From contig MU129118.1 in assembly GCA_014904985.1 (NCBI GenBank), forward strand, positions 1-64,000: DNA of 64,000 nucleotides. Direction: 5' to 3'. The stretch comes from Hydnum rufescens UP504. Lineage: Eukaryota > Basidiomycota > Agaricomycetes > Cantharellales > Hydnaceae. Made by a program: the position numbers and the translations under genes. The notes beneath the pieces were generated by a model that saw nothing but the letters and a program-made list of their open reading frames with translations, did not search any database and had not been told where the DNA came from. Positions 11,042-21,958 of this stretch are shown here, piece after piece. Numbering within the stretch: the first letter of the stretch is position 1; each line of letters opens with the position of its first letter.

Positions 11042-12139
11042 ATGCTGAGGGACTTCATCACTATGCCCAAGACCTCCTGGCTTCCATCCAAGACCTTCAC
11101 ACTTTGCCCTCAGCAAATTACATCCCATTCTGTTCATTCATCCTGCACTCCTGCTTGCCCAAGATTGCCCATCATCTGGCTTCAGATGAATATCTGTTCC
11201 CCCATGTTCTAGAAATAATCCTAGGCACCTGGAGACCTCTTCCCCATGAGACCTTTGAACCCACACAGGTGCTGGTACCAATCTCTTATCATCAATCTCT
11301 TGCCACCATGAACACCCCAATCATCAGGGATCATTGTCAATGGAGTCAGAAAACCACCCCCTGGTGGATCAACATGTTGCATCATACACTAGAGTTCCTC
11401 AAAACTGCTGTTCATATTTGTTGAATTCACACTGTTGATAACACTGGCCACTCAAGCACCAAGATTGATCTTAATCTACTTGGAGATGTTGATCTGGGTC
11501 TATTAAAATTGATGCTCCTATTCAACCTCCCCATCTGTCACACTTTGACTCCAGGTGTTATTGGCTGAGCTTGGGTTGGATAATTGGTGGCTGTGCACAT
11601 ATTGGGCCTGGGCTGTGTTGTCATGCAGGGCTTTGTGCAGGGAGAGGGGATAATACATTAGTAAAACACAAAAATACCACATACTGTACTGTTGATATAT
11701 CAAACTGGTTTCTTACAATACAGTAAGTTACTGTACAAGTCATGGGATGGCCTGGTTAGAAATGACCCAAAAATCTACCACTTGGAAGCATTGAACTCAC
11801 AAGCTTCTGAAAGCATGACTAACTCCATATGCCTGGGCCATCCAGGTTAAGTCACCTTACTTATATCTTCTATCTTGATGTCACCTATGCACCTCAATGG
11901 ATTTCAGAGTCACCCCCAATGAATTTGGAAATGGGGCTGCCACAATTAATGCTGGTGTGATACTAATTCAGACAACAGAATATTAAGCAAATAATGGCAC
12001 ATTTCACTCATATTGCAATGACAACAAGCATGGATGTATCTATTCATTGTCATCTACTTCAGGATCACTGGTCATGTCACTGCCTGCCCCTGGAGTCCCC
12101 CATAACCTAGTGAATTTCAGATGTCTATTGTGTGTACAT
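11042..12139 (+). pseudogene. Unrecognised coding-like fragment in CpG-free DNA
   Basis: A plus-strand frame at 11,104-11,424 encodes a peptide with HHLASDEYLFPHVLEIILG and EPTQVLVPISYHQSL, ending at a stop; similar text does not resume clearly. I do not recognise a family. The rest to 12,139 has no coherent frame. The segment lies between MITE copy 1 and a KDZ 3' relic and is probably part of a decayed transposon or captured gene. Confidence 0.3.
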
Positions 12140-12520
12140 GGCAGCCTTGTTTAGCAGCATATGCACTCACCCCATCATGCAGATCCAGATATTGAATTGG
12201 ATATCATACCATCCCTCTATCAACCCACTGAGCAGCTTGGTACTCAAAAAAACAAGTGTTCAGTGCATTTCTTCCCAGATGAGCTGCACCTCTTCTGCCC
12301 ACCATTGCATACAAGCACAAGACCTGGCCCATTCAACTTGCAGTGCTATGAAACTGTTAGGGGGCTGCCCTGCAGTGAAATGAAAGAATATCATACATAC
12401 CTTCATGCATTTCTGTGCTTCTGACTCCAGTCCCAGCCATAAGCCAGATCCATGAAAAAGTCCAATGGCCTTCACCAGGGCCATCCTTGGGTGGAGACAG
12501 CAAGCATAGATCATCTTGAA
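12140..12520 (-). pseudogene. KDZ transposase 3' relic
   Basis: The minus strand reads LQVEWARSCACMQWWAEEVQ, then a short acidic helix EEMH and a Trp-rich tail. KDZ proteins and their neighbours end in a very similar helical segment (an E-W-A-K-[SA]-R-A-R pattern followed by W-x-E-E-V and E-E-M). Only this C-terminal part is seen. It is truncated by the MITE that starts at 12,620. Confidence 0.5.
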
Positions 12521-12619
12521 GTAACAGTTTCAGGATGGCATCCCAATTACCAGAACCTGTGAGGTTTAGATGAAATTGATGAGCAACATGATACCTTTCA
12601 GCTATTCCTTCTGTACATA

Positions 12620-13182
12620 TGGTTGCTAAGGTCAGGTTCAGGTCAGGTTTTGCCCCATTTGGGCAAAACCTGAACTTAACCAAAAACTTGAATCTCCTCA
12701 ATTGGCAAAACCTGAACCTAACCTGAATGGAACCTATGTTATGTTAGGTTTAGGTTTAACCCAGGTTCAAACCTGAAATCATGAACCCCTTCAGACATGA
12801 GAAATATCTGAGCTGAACACTGATTTTAACCATAATCCAGAATGAGTCATTGATTCTGACAAGTTCCAGAATTATGTAAGCAGGTTCCCTGGTGGAGAAA
12901 TACATTACTTTGAAGTTAAACATAAAACTCATGCAAAGCGTATATTGACTATACATAGTCCTTGAAACCAACAACACTCAGCTTATGACTCATTAAAGAG
13001 CCTGTTCCTCTAGTGTTAAGCTACTAGAGGTTCAGGCTCAAACCCAGGTTTGAACCTGAACCTGAAAAAATGGGGACCCAAAACTTGAAATCACCCATGA
13101 GGGCAAAACCTGAACCTGACCACAGGCCAGGTTCAGGTTTGAACTCAGGTTTTGTGGTTTTGTAACCTAAATTCAGCAACCA
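12620..13182 (-). mobile_element. TA-flanked MITE, copy 2
   Basis: This 563-bp copy is in reverse orientation relative to copy 3. It has TGGTTGC and GCAACCA ends with TA on both sides. It shares the internal GGTTCAGGTTC and CATAAAAC(C)TCATGCAAAG blocks with the other copies but lacks the long central palindrome of copy 1. Confidence 0.85.
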
Positions 13183-13184
13183 TA

Positions 13185-13642
13185 GGCCCAACTAGGCCAA
13201 ATTCTTTGACTACATTCTGTACTGCCAACCAACCAGAATTGTCTTCTTCCAGTGGGGATGTGGATGTATGGGATTGGTACAACATGAATGTCCACAGAAT
13301 GAAGGATGGCCTTCCTGAAGGGTGGGCACAATAGAGAGATGTACCCCTGACTTTCATGGTTTTATTGGCCCATACCTGACATTCCAACAGCCACAGTGTA
13401 TAAACAAATGGCATGTAAATTTCACACAAACCATTTCAAATGGCAACAGCACTCTTTCTGGCACAAACATGGCACCACATTGCAAGCATTTACTGCTATG
13501 CTGAGCCTATGAACCATCAACCCATGAGGCATATTCACCAGCAGCATGTGTCAACTCAATCTTCCATAACTTCCTCCCCCACTGCCTTGTTGCCATGGAC
13601 ACCATTCAGCTTGGTGGAATATACTTGCCTTTGCCACTGGTG
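13185..13642 (+). pseudogene. Captured gene fragment, left-arm copy
   Basis: Read on the plus strand, this encodes pieces resembling MNVHRMKDGLPEGWAQ and NMAPHCKHLLLC before stops intervene. It is the inverted partner of 13,666-14,298 with an internal deletion. A CpG-rich relative lies at 31,440-32,070. I do not recognise the protein family. Confidence 0.6.
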
Positions 13643-13665
13643 CCAACCCAGATAGTACCAAATTA

Positions 13666-14298
13666 ACACCAGTGGCAAAGGCAAGTATATTTCACCAAGC
13701 TGAATGGTGTCCATGGCAATAAGGAGATGGGGGAGGAAGATATGGAATATTTTGAGTTGATGAATGCTGCTGGTGAATATGCCTCATGGATTGATGCTCC
13801 ATAGGTTCAGCATAGCAGTAAATGCTTGCAATGTGGTGCCATGTTTGTGCCATACAGAATGTTGCCATTTGAAATGGTTTGTGCCAGTTACATGCCATTT
13901 TTTTATACACAGTGGGTGTAGGAATGTCAGGTATAGGCCAATAAAACCATGAAAGTGATGGGTGCACCTCTCCATTGGGCCCACCCTTCAGGAAGGTCAT
14001 CTCCATTCTGTGGACATTCATGTTGTAGGCAATCCCATACATCCACATCCCCACTGGAAGATCCAGGATTTCCACTGGAGGGACAATAAAGGCTTCAGCA
14101 TGGTTCCATAGTGCTCCTAATTGCTCAAAACTATGCCCTTGAACTGCCATAGACATTGATGAGCAATATATTTTGGAGGGAAACATGATGAGAGCCTGGA
14201 GACCACCACACATTTACCATTGAGTTTAGCAGCCAGCACAATTCTGGTTGGTTGATAGTACAAAGCTGTATTCAATGAATTTGGCCTAGTTGGGCCTA
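13666..14298 (-). pseudogene. Captured gene fragment, right-arm copy (open for 173 codons)
   Basis: The minus strand is open from 14,213 to 13,692. Recognisable blocks are VQGHSFEQLGALWNHAEAF, VPPVEILDLPVGMWMYG and HKPFQMATFCMAQTWHHIAS. The first two are clearly related to FQGVSFEQLGAPWCRNGVVI and PIELLDLLPEMYGS in the locus at 31.5-31.7 kb, and the text after them aligns as well. The protein family is unknown to me. Being inside a MITE-capped palindrome, it is better read as captured sequence than as a working gene. Confidence 0.6.
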
Positions 14299-14871
14299 TG
14301 GTTGTTGAATTTAGGTTACAAAACCCCAAAACCTGAGTTCAAACCTGAACCTGGCCTGTGGTCAGGTTCAGGTTTTGCCCCCATGGGTGATTTCAGGTTT
14401 TGGGCCCCTATTTTTTCAGGTTCAGGTTCAAGCCTGGGTTTGAGCCTGAACCTCTAGTAGTTAACACTAGTTGAACAGGCTCTTTAATGAGTCATGGGCT
14501 GAGTGTTGTTGGTTTCAAGGAATATGTATAGTCAATATAAGCTTTGCATGAGGTTTTATGTTTAACTTCAAAGTAATATATTTCTCCACCAGGGAATCTG
14601 CTTACATAATTCTGGAACTTGCCAGAATTGATGACTCATTCTGGATTTGGGTTAAAATCAGTGTTCAGCACAGATATTCCTCATGTCTGAAGGGGTTCAT
14701 GATTTCAGGTTTGAACCTGGCCTAAGCCTTAACCTAACCTGAACCTAACCTAACATAGGTTCCATTCAAGTTAGGTTCAGGTTTTTCCAATTGAGGGGAT
14801 TCAGGTTTTGGTTAAGTTTAGGTTTTGCTCAAATGGGGAAAAACCTGACCTGAACCTAACTTTGGCAACCA
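14299..14871 (+). mobile_element. TA-flanked MITE, copy 3
   Basis: This 573-bp copy has TGGTTG and GGCAACCA ends with TA outside both. It is the inverted partner of copy 2 and shares its internal order of blocks. Confidence 0.85.
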
Positions 14872-14956
14872 TAGTTGGAAGAAAATACACACTCACAAGG
14901 CACAGCAGATGGCTGAATCAGCAGATAATCCACAGTGAGTCAGAACCATGCAGGTA

Positions 14957-15554
14957 TGGATGCCTAGGTTCAGGTTCAAACCTTGAGAACCTGGGTTTAA
15001 ACCTAAACCAGACCCAGGTCTGGTTCCATTGGGGTCAGGTTTTATTTGGTTTTCTTCAGGTCAGGTTCAAGTTTTGCCCCTGCCCTGAATCCAAAAACTG
15101 GTCTGAACCCAAGTTTAAACCTGATGAAAGGTACCCTTGTTCCTCCACCATATCACCATCATCTTCCTTCCACACATTCAATTCTGGAAGTAAACATAGC
15201 AATTTTCACACAGCACTGTAATTTCAGAGTCAATAGTCACATGACTCTGGGATTAAATCTGGATATTTGCACAGGTTACTGTAACTCAGTCTGGGGTCAC
15301 ATGACCCAATTCAGGTAGCTGAATGCCATCCCCTGAAGATGTGGGAGCAGCAAATTGATGTGAAGGAGGGGTGTAAATGAGATGTGGATGGAAAATGGGA
15401 TGCAAAGGAAGTGGTCAAGGCAAAAACCCAAGCAGAGGGTCCAGATACTCTGTAATACTTACTAAATGTTTTGCTTCTCTTGTACCTCAGGTTTGGGGTT
15501 TAAACCTGAACCTGACCTGAACGGAACCAAACCAAAACCAACCCTAGGCATCCA
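14957..15554. mobile_element. TA-flanked MITE, related family with different ends
   Basis: The ends are TGGATGCCTAGG and CCTAGGCATCCA, with TA on both sides (14,955-14,956 and 15,555-15,556). Near its termini it uses the same AACCTGAACC / GGTTCAGGTT vocabulary as copies 1-3. The interior (about 15,125-15,480) is unrelated and non-coding. It interrupts the hAT relic that continues at 15,557. Confidence 0.75.
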
Positions 15555-16460
15555 TACATGCAGGTAGGATATGCTCTTGCTCCTACAGCATTGATAAGAT
15601 GGAGCCACAGGGGATCCACTGCATTATGTACCTGCCAGAAACACAGTAGGGGTTTGTTGTGCTTTTCTGTTATGTAAGCCATAAATTCATCATCTACATT
15701 TGTTACCACTTCATCTTTGTTGTCATTGTTAACAAGACCAAGCTTGATGTGACCAGTTTCAGAAAGGCTGGTTGATGGTGTCACACCCAATAAAGGTATA
15801 GCTGTTGAGCATAGGGCTCTGTACATTTTGAGCTAATATGGTATAAGAAATACCAAAAAATCATGATTACATTGCCACTCACCTCATCTTTCACCCACCC
15901 AACTGCAATTTCTCACTCTATAACAGACCAGTTTTTATTGATGATTGCTGGATTGAGAACTGGATAGATGGAGTGTGTCAGTCATGATTTGGGTGCAGCT
16001 ATGTGGATAGGTAGTGTACCCATAGCAATTACATAGGTAGGACTCCTCCTGGCTTTCTTGTGGTATTTGTTTAACCACTTGATTCCCTCATACACATAGT
16101 GGCTACAATGCATGTATATACATTTCAATTATTCAGACGAGGTCCTGGACATTTCTTGGTGTCCATTGTACATACCCATCATGGGACCATCAGATAAGAC
16201 AGCACTCAGTTGTTTCTCAGGATCCAGGATTCACATCGTAGGAATATAGTCAAACGAATGGTACAGGCGCAGGTGCATCAAAGTGATATGAAAACCCAGA
16301 GAGAATATTAACGGCAGGGAAGCGGAAGCGACGTGCACGGCACATCACGACAGCGGGAGAAAGGGAACGTGCGGAACATAAAGCCGAGAAGCGAAGGGTA
16401 AATGGAGTGCCAGGGCATGCCAGCAAAGGGGGACGATATGAAGTGGTGGAGGCGGAGGCG
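15555..16460 (-). pseudogene. hAT transposase C-terminal relic
   Basis: On the minus strand, starting near 16,460, the order is a WDPEKQ-like block, then LNKYHKKARRSPTYVIAMG (about 16,080-16,020) and VLNPAIINKNWSV. It ends with a dimerisation-like block VDDEFMAYITEKHNKPLL then FWQVHNA (about 15,690-15,600). This is the typical layout of a hAT C-terminus. Stops break it. The part at 16,085-16,460 is repeated in inverted orientation at about 28,755-29,110. The change from CpG-free to CpG-normal DNA falls inside this relic, near 16,130. Confidence 0.65.
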
Positions 16461-16462
16461 GA

Positions 16463-16892
16463 CACATCTTATACATCCATCCATCCATCCTCTTGTTTGA
16501 TGTCCTTGGTTTTTCTATATTTGACTTTTGTGATACAAGAAATTATTTGGCACGGGGTTTATCGTGACCATAAGTGTTTGTCTTCGTCTGACAAGCACTT
16601 GGCCAGGTCGGATTCCCCAGAAATGTTTCGAAGAAATGCATATCTGGAGAATCCGACCAGACCCGCCAAAGCCTTGTTTCTTTCCAGTGATACCCCCACG
16701 ACAGATTTCAGACTGAGTCGTTGAATAAATGCGAATGCTAGGCGAAGATATGAAATTCCTCGGTGGTAAGACATGGCACTCCAGGATTATCCTAGCCCGC
16801 GCAAACCCTCTCAATTAGAACTTGGCAGCTTGTCATTATCTTATAAAACTCCAGACGTAGACAAAATGCGCAAAGCCGAAGGGATCCTGAGA
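16463..16892 (+). repeat. 430-bp inverted repeat, left copy
   Basis: The sequence starting ACACATCTTATACATCC and ending near GCGCAAAGCCGAAGGGATCC is repeated inverted at about 21,155-21,583 with roughly ten percent differences. Together the copies enclose about 4.26 kb containing mitochondrial uL30, a Ser/Pro-rich gene and a TPR relic. No transposase is visible between them. Confidence 0.85.
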
Positions 16893-17126
16893 AGTTGAAG
16901 GCCAATACTCTCAAAATCAAACACGAAATATCAACCTGTCTGGAATCGTGAGGACGGGCTTACGACCACGGTACAGAATCCTTTTTCACGCCTCCATTAG
17001 ATCACGATGTGGGACAGGTCGCTTGAGTGAGAATATAGATGGAGGAAATGGATTGGTGATGTTGCCAGAGCCGGAAGAAATGATATTGACTAGCAGTGGA
17101 CATGCCTTCATGACCCTTGAGGCGGT

Positions 17127-17555
17127 TCAGCTTGTCGCCGGCGTCGCCGCTTGTTTGAACGTCAAGAACCCACTTGGGTTCCTCCGCTGTACCACTTCGT
17201 ACCCCCTTACAGCCTTTCTCTCGGCGCGCATCTGTGCCGCCGTTTGTACTTCGTGTTTCCCCACATTTTCCACCTCCACCAGTTCCTTTACTTTTAGAAT
17301 CTTTCCAGCAATATCAGGCGAATGTCTGTGAAAGATCGTTTGCATACGCCTGTGTATGCCCAATGCCTCGAGTGTTTTTGCGATACGCGAGGGCAATCCA
17401 ATCGCCGAACGGTGGAGAGTGACTCGGAAGTGCGTGGCGATGCCGGAGGGCACAGAGGGAGGTTGGGGAGACGCGCCAGGGGTTGGTTTTCGTTTCCGAT
17501 ATGGAGCGCGTGTGGATGCGTTGCGAGAAAAAATGAGGGGAATTCGTAGAATCAT
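17127..17555 (-). CDS. MRPL33: Mitochondrial ribosomal protein uL30m (MRPL33 type)
   Basis: The product is a structural protein of the mitochondrial large ribosomal subunit. The chosen start at 17,555 gives 142 residues beginning MILRIPLIFSRNAS, an arginine- and hydroxyl-rich stretch typical of a mitochondrial presequence. The L30 domain follows: HFRVTLHRSAIGLP, then ALGIHRRMQTIFH and IAGKILKVKELVEVENV, which is the conserved L30 strand-helix order. The frame extends upstream to 17,720 without a stop, but the internal Met fits the targeting signal better. No intron is needed. It is divergent from the Ser/Pro-rich gene starting at 17,790. The gene sits inside a pair of 430-bp inverted repeats, which is unusual for a single-copy essential gene. 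Confidence 0.85.
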   Translation of the reverse strand: MILRIPLIFSRNASTRAPYRKRKPTPGASPQPPSVPSGIATHFRVTLHRSAIGLPSRIAKTLEALGIHRRMQTIFHRHSPDIAGKILKVKELVEVENVGKHEVQTAAQMRAERKAVRGYEVVQRRNPSGFLTFKQAATPATS

Positions 17556-17789
17556 GGTGTCTATATGCAGTAATGCATCAGTTCGCTTGCCCTCCCAGCT
17601 GGATACCTTGAAAGATCGTACGAAACAAAGAGTTGTTTTGGTGAATCGACCAAGGGAGCTGCCGGCAGGGTCGGATCCTGATTTGGGACCACCCGTTCGC
17701 GAGGCCACCAACATTACCATAACACCACCTAATATTTCGCCTACCAGAAGTCTGTTGCAAGTAGTGCTACACCCCCGCAGCTGTGGTAC

Positions 17790-20018
17790 ATGCTGCGCTA
17801 CTCTCCCAAACGTTCACAAAGCCACCGCGAGCGTGCACCAGAGATATCACGACAGCGCAACCGTCCTCGAAACCGTAGCAGTTCTCCTCTTCTGCGCCTG
17901 ATTCGTTATCCATCTTCTTCACCTAGAAAAACTGATCAGTCTTCTGTTGAACCGATTCTCAGTCAGGCCGAGGCCCTACGGATCATTGAGAATGTATCCG
18001 CGAGGCCCGTTGCCCTCGCCATTCCTGCCAAAGAAAACCTCTCTTTCCCCCTCCCGAAATCCTGGAGGATCACACCGGTCCCTGATAGCTCCCCGCAACG
18101 TGATCCATCTCCTTTGTTGAGCTCTCGACAGCATTCATTGGTGAATTTGTATGGGCGTCGAGATGAGGCCAATCCTTCGAGTAAGGTGTCGGCCACTCGA
18201 GGAATCGCAAGTCCACCTGTCTCGGTTTATAGCGCCCATGACGACCCTTTCCGAATTTCTCCACGTCTAGTTCAAGTTCCCTTCGCTGCTCCCCCATCCA
18301 AGTCAGTTCTACTGTCGAGCAGCTCCACTCCAGCCGTTAGAGTGAACGTTCCCCCCACCCAAGCGGAATCTTTTCCAACCACTGCTTCCTCTACTCTTCA
18401 TGGTCCTCCCAATATCAGGACGTCATTTTCAGCTCAAAGTCACTCACTTGTCTCTGGAAGCCCTGTGGTCAAACTGCGACAGAGCGGTCCCTCCGAGGAA
18501 TCTCTTGTAGTTCTCTCCGGTCATTCTACTTCCTTGTCTCGGTCAACTTCCTCTGGTCTGGCGCCTCAGACTACATCCCGGTCTTCTGGAAAGCGCACCC
18601 AGGGTGTAGAAGATTTGAACCCACTCTCTGTTCTGGGCTTTGTAGATAGAGAAACCAACGAGAATGACGCATCACCATCCTTCACGACTCAATCTCTCCA
18701 TACCAACTACGTCGTCTTTATCACCTACAAAAGCACTCAAGAAGCATCGCATACTGCACCCGAACACCCCCCCAAACTCCCTTGAGCCTTTGACAATGTC
18801 CTCTATTCTGGGCCATCACCGTTCGGAGTCAGCTCCATCAGCCTCAACTCGGTCTGCCAAGTCTCCAGGAAAATCTCAAAGGCACTCTCCAAGCGCCCCA
18901 GAGATTCGGCTTCCTTCCAAGACAAACATTGCGCCCGACTCACCGGTCGATCAAAGTTCTCCACCGAGAACACTCGCGCATCAGGCAGCATCACCTGGTC
19001 CCATGAAGAATTCTTCCCGCCGGCATGGTTTCATGTATGGTTTTCCAGATCTGCCTTTGCCTTATCTTCGCCGATCTCCTTCTGTCGAGGCTATTTCCGA
19101 GATAAAGACTGGCCGAACTATGCGTTCCTTTGAATCTGTTTCTGAGACTTGGAATGCCATCCCAGAGAAGGAGATAACCAGGCTTTCCCATTCGAAGAGC
19201 ACTGATGTCGAGGTCAGTGTGTCTTGGCTGATCACTAGATAGATCCTTCCAATTAGACCCCTTATTAGGATCTCTACTCGCCCGTGTCGGATGCCATAGA
19301 GCGTTATTTTTTGGATGACGACACAAGTGCTGGTTCCATCATTGTTCCTACGGTACATGTAGACCAGGCCACTCCTCCGCTGAATTCTGCAGCCTCTTCT
19401 TCCTCACGCTCTTCCTTCACGGATGTTTCTCCCCCAGTATCTCCAACTCGCTCGCTGGTGTCGTCTCTATCGCCTATGCGCAGTGTGCGTGGTCCCAGTC
19501 TCTCTGCTTCTCCGGTATCATCTTTCACAGCAGTCCCCGAAAGCTCTTCGCTCGAATCTGTTTACATCCGCACGTTGACATCAGCGCCCCAAACTCTGCC
19601 TTTAGTACTCCGTCCCAGGACTCCTTTGTATGATACCCCTCAGACGACTGTACCTCTACCCAACACTCCTTCTACTCCGACCAGGGCTTCCAACTCCCTG
19701 GCACACCCCTCACGGAAGCCTGCCAAGACAACTGCATCAAACGCACTTCAGCCCCAACATTTGCACAACACACTACCACACCCTTCCCTTCTTGGACTCG
19801 AAATGATCACTCCCTCGCACAGTCACCACCGTTCGGTCTCCGCAGACGGCCCTCAACACGAATCAAAGAAGAGTCGCCTGCTTGGCTTGTTACGCCTCAG
19901 TTCCGGAAGCAGAACCCCGCATCGCCGCATTGCCAGTACCAGCGCGACCAGTAATGTAGTGCATCTTCAACGACTCGAGAACCCAAGGGAGTTAGATCGA
20001 GTCCGCAGGGGCGTTTGA
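17790..20018 (+). CDS. Large Ser/Pro-rich disordered protein
   Basis: This long open region is rich in Ser, Pro, Thr and Arg. The first frame runs 17,790-18,785 (RLIRYPSSSPRKTDQSS, RRDEANPSSKVSATRG). The second frame continues from about 18,742 to 19,212 through an intron whose best guess is 18,642-18,741. A clear 56-nt intron (19,213-19,268) joins STDVE to DLYSPVSDAIERYFLDDD, and the last exon ends at 20,018 after repeated SPTRS-like motifs and a basic tail. The composition suggests a disordered regulatory or scaffold protein with many phosphorylatable sites; no domain is recognised. A degenerate copy lies at 29,330-31,375. It is divergent from uL30m with about 235 bp between starts. Confidence 0.65.
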
Positions 20019-20279
20019 CGGCATCAGGTCCGCTCGTAAATATCAGCACGAGCCCGAAGATCCATGGAAGGCATTCCGACATTGTGGTGTCACCCAAGCG
20101 AATGCCCACAGAGGACCAGAAAATTCAAGTTCAAGAATGGACTGTTGATCATTCTCTTCTCGTGAGGAAATGCGTTACTGTTCTTCGCATGTTGGGTTTG
20201 ACAAGTACACATGTCCTCATGGTCACTCGCTTGGTGGTGTTTCCCAGGCCGTGATTCTAGTATGGCTTCCTAGCTTGCC

Positions 20280-21150
20280 CTTATTGGTTATTTTGGTTCC
20301 AGTGAAGGCTATTGAATAAAGTTTTGTCTGTCTCAGAACTTGACCGCCGTGAGGAAGGGCTCAACGCAATTGAAGACACCGCAAGCATTTCCTGGTCGTT
20401 AGCAATTGATTGACCTGGGTGTTCCACCTGGCGCTTGCATGTTCTCTCCACAACCACTCCGTTTTTGGCATTTGGCCACCATGAAGAGGCGCTCAAGGCG
20501 GGTGAGGATGTAAGCATTTACCAGCCACTAGCAGCGGATCGATCCAATGCATTCCCCCTGCATCTTGCTTGAGCTTTTGGCAATGTCTCCACCTGTCTTC
20601 CGCAATTTGGTCGCCATGAAGAAGTCCTCGAGACCACCGAGGAGACCGTGGGCATTTATCGTCTGCTAGTAGGAGATCCACGGCTGTATTCGCCTCAGGT
20701 CTTGCTCGTTCTCTTCGCAACCTCGCCATTTGTAAGGCTCAAGACAATCCGTGAGTATTTCTCATCATCTGATAGAAGACAGACCCAATGCATTCCAGAC
20801 AGATCTCGCTCAGTCTCTTAACCTCCCCGTTCATCTTTCGGAATTTGGCCACTGTGAAGAAGCGCTCGAAGCGATTGAGAAGGCCGATGAGCATTCACCG
20901 CGCACTTGCAACTGATCGACCCAGTATACTTCACCCAGATCTTGCACGCTCTAGAAACCTTCCACCTATCTTCCGGGCTTTCATGCCTTTGAGGAAGCAC
21001 TCAAGGCAACTGAGGAGGCCATCAGCATTTATTATACCGTCCGCTGGCAGCGGATCCGAGTCGCCTATGGGAAGACCCAAGGCAAGGTAAGCATAAGGAC
21101 CTCCATAGTGACGCCCGGACAACATCCCATTGTATGCCCTTAAAGTAGTC
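20280..21150 (+). pseudogene. Decayed TPR (kinesin-light-chain-type) repeat array
   Basis: The plus strand contains broken repeats in shifting frames: DRREEGLNAIEDTASISWSL, FGHHEEALKAGEDVSIYQPL, FGRHEEVLETTEETVGIYR, FGHCEEALEAIEKADEH and AFEEALKATEEAISIY. This is the 42-residue LGRREEALEA-x-EEAV-x-IYRxL repeat found in the TPR tails of Agaricomycete NACHT- or CHAT-type proteins. Stops and frame changes interrupt every unit or two. No catalytic or nucleotide-binding domain is seen on either side, so this is the remnant of a tail only. It ends at the right-hand 430-bp inverted repeat. Confidence 0.75.
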
Positions 21151-21154
21151 CCAG

Positions 21155-21583
21155 GATCCTTTCGGCTTTGCGCATTTCGTCTACGTCTGGGGTTTTATAA
21201 GATAATGACAAGCTGCCAAGTTCTAATTGAGAGGATTCGCGCGCGACGAGGATAATCCTGGAGTGTCATGTCTTACCACCGGGGGATTTCATATCTTCGC
21301 CTAGAGCATTCGCATTTATCTCCGCTCAACTACCGAGTCTGAAATCTGTCGTGGGGGTGCTACTGGAATGAAACAAGGCTTCGACGGGTCTGGTCAGATT
21401 CTCCAGAAACGCATTTCTTCGAAACGTTTCTGGGGAATCCGACCAGGCCAGGTGCTTGTCAGACGAAGACAAAGACTTACGGTCGCCACAAACCCGTGCC
21501 AAATAATTCTTTTGTATCATAAAAGTCAAATATACAAAAACCAAGTACATCAAACAAGAGGATGGATGTATGTATAAGATGTG
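21155..21583 (-). repeat. 430-bp inverted repeat, right copy
   Basis: This is the inverted counterpart of 16,463-16,892. Homology ends at the AAGATGTGT tip outside and at GGATCCT inside. Confidence 0.85.
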
Positions 21584-21958
21584 TGTGAAAAATGAACGGA
21601 TGACTTCCAATGAGGCTCCGAGATGTCCATTGTTATGTATATACCAGAATGAGCGTAGCCCATTTCTGTCCCAACCAGCGCTCTCCGACGACCTCGATAT
21701 CTCGGTGGCCGGCTGTGAAGCACCAGGCTTAACATGTATCTATCTGTTAAATCGCACTCTTAAGTCATGGTGCGTTTTTATATATACATGGGCAACGATA
21801 CGTACTAGCGAGTTTTTTGGCATTGTTTCATTTGCTGACGCCCACGACATAAGCTGGGGATCTTCACACGAAATAAGGGCCAGACGAAGACTAGGGAATC
21901 AAAAGACTCACTTGTGTAAGCTACAGGATGACTGAAAATTCACAAAAAAAAATGTTAG

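Larger units (their letters stand above)
12620..14871. mobile_element. Composite palindromic element carrying a captured gene fragment
   Basis: Two inverted MITE copies (12,620-13,182 and 14,299-14,871) cap two inverted copies of the same gene fragment (about 13,185-13,642 and 13,666-14,298). The centre is at about 13,643-13,665, next to a roughly 20-bp near-perfect hairpin. The whole 2.25-kb unit is bounded by TA dinucleotides with TGGTTGC and GCAACCA ends. Homology between the arms stops exactly at the outer MITE ends. The left arm lacks about 180 bp of the fragment present on the right. The arms have diverged by scattered substitutions, so it is not fresh. Confidence 0.8.

Noticed and set aside
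10360..15560. AACCTAACC-like words as telomeric repeats
   Set aside because: Basidiomycete telomeres use TTAGGG-type units; these words are degenerate, bounded by MITE ends and TA sites, and internal.
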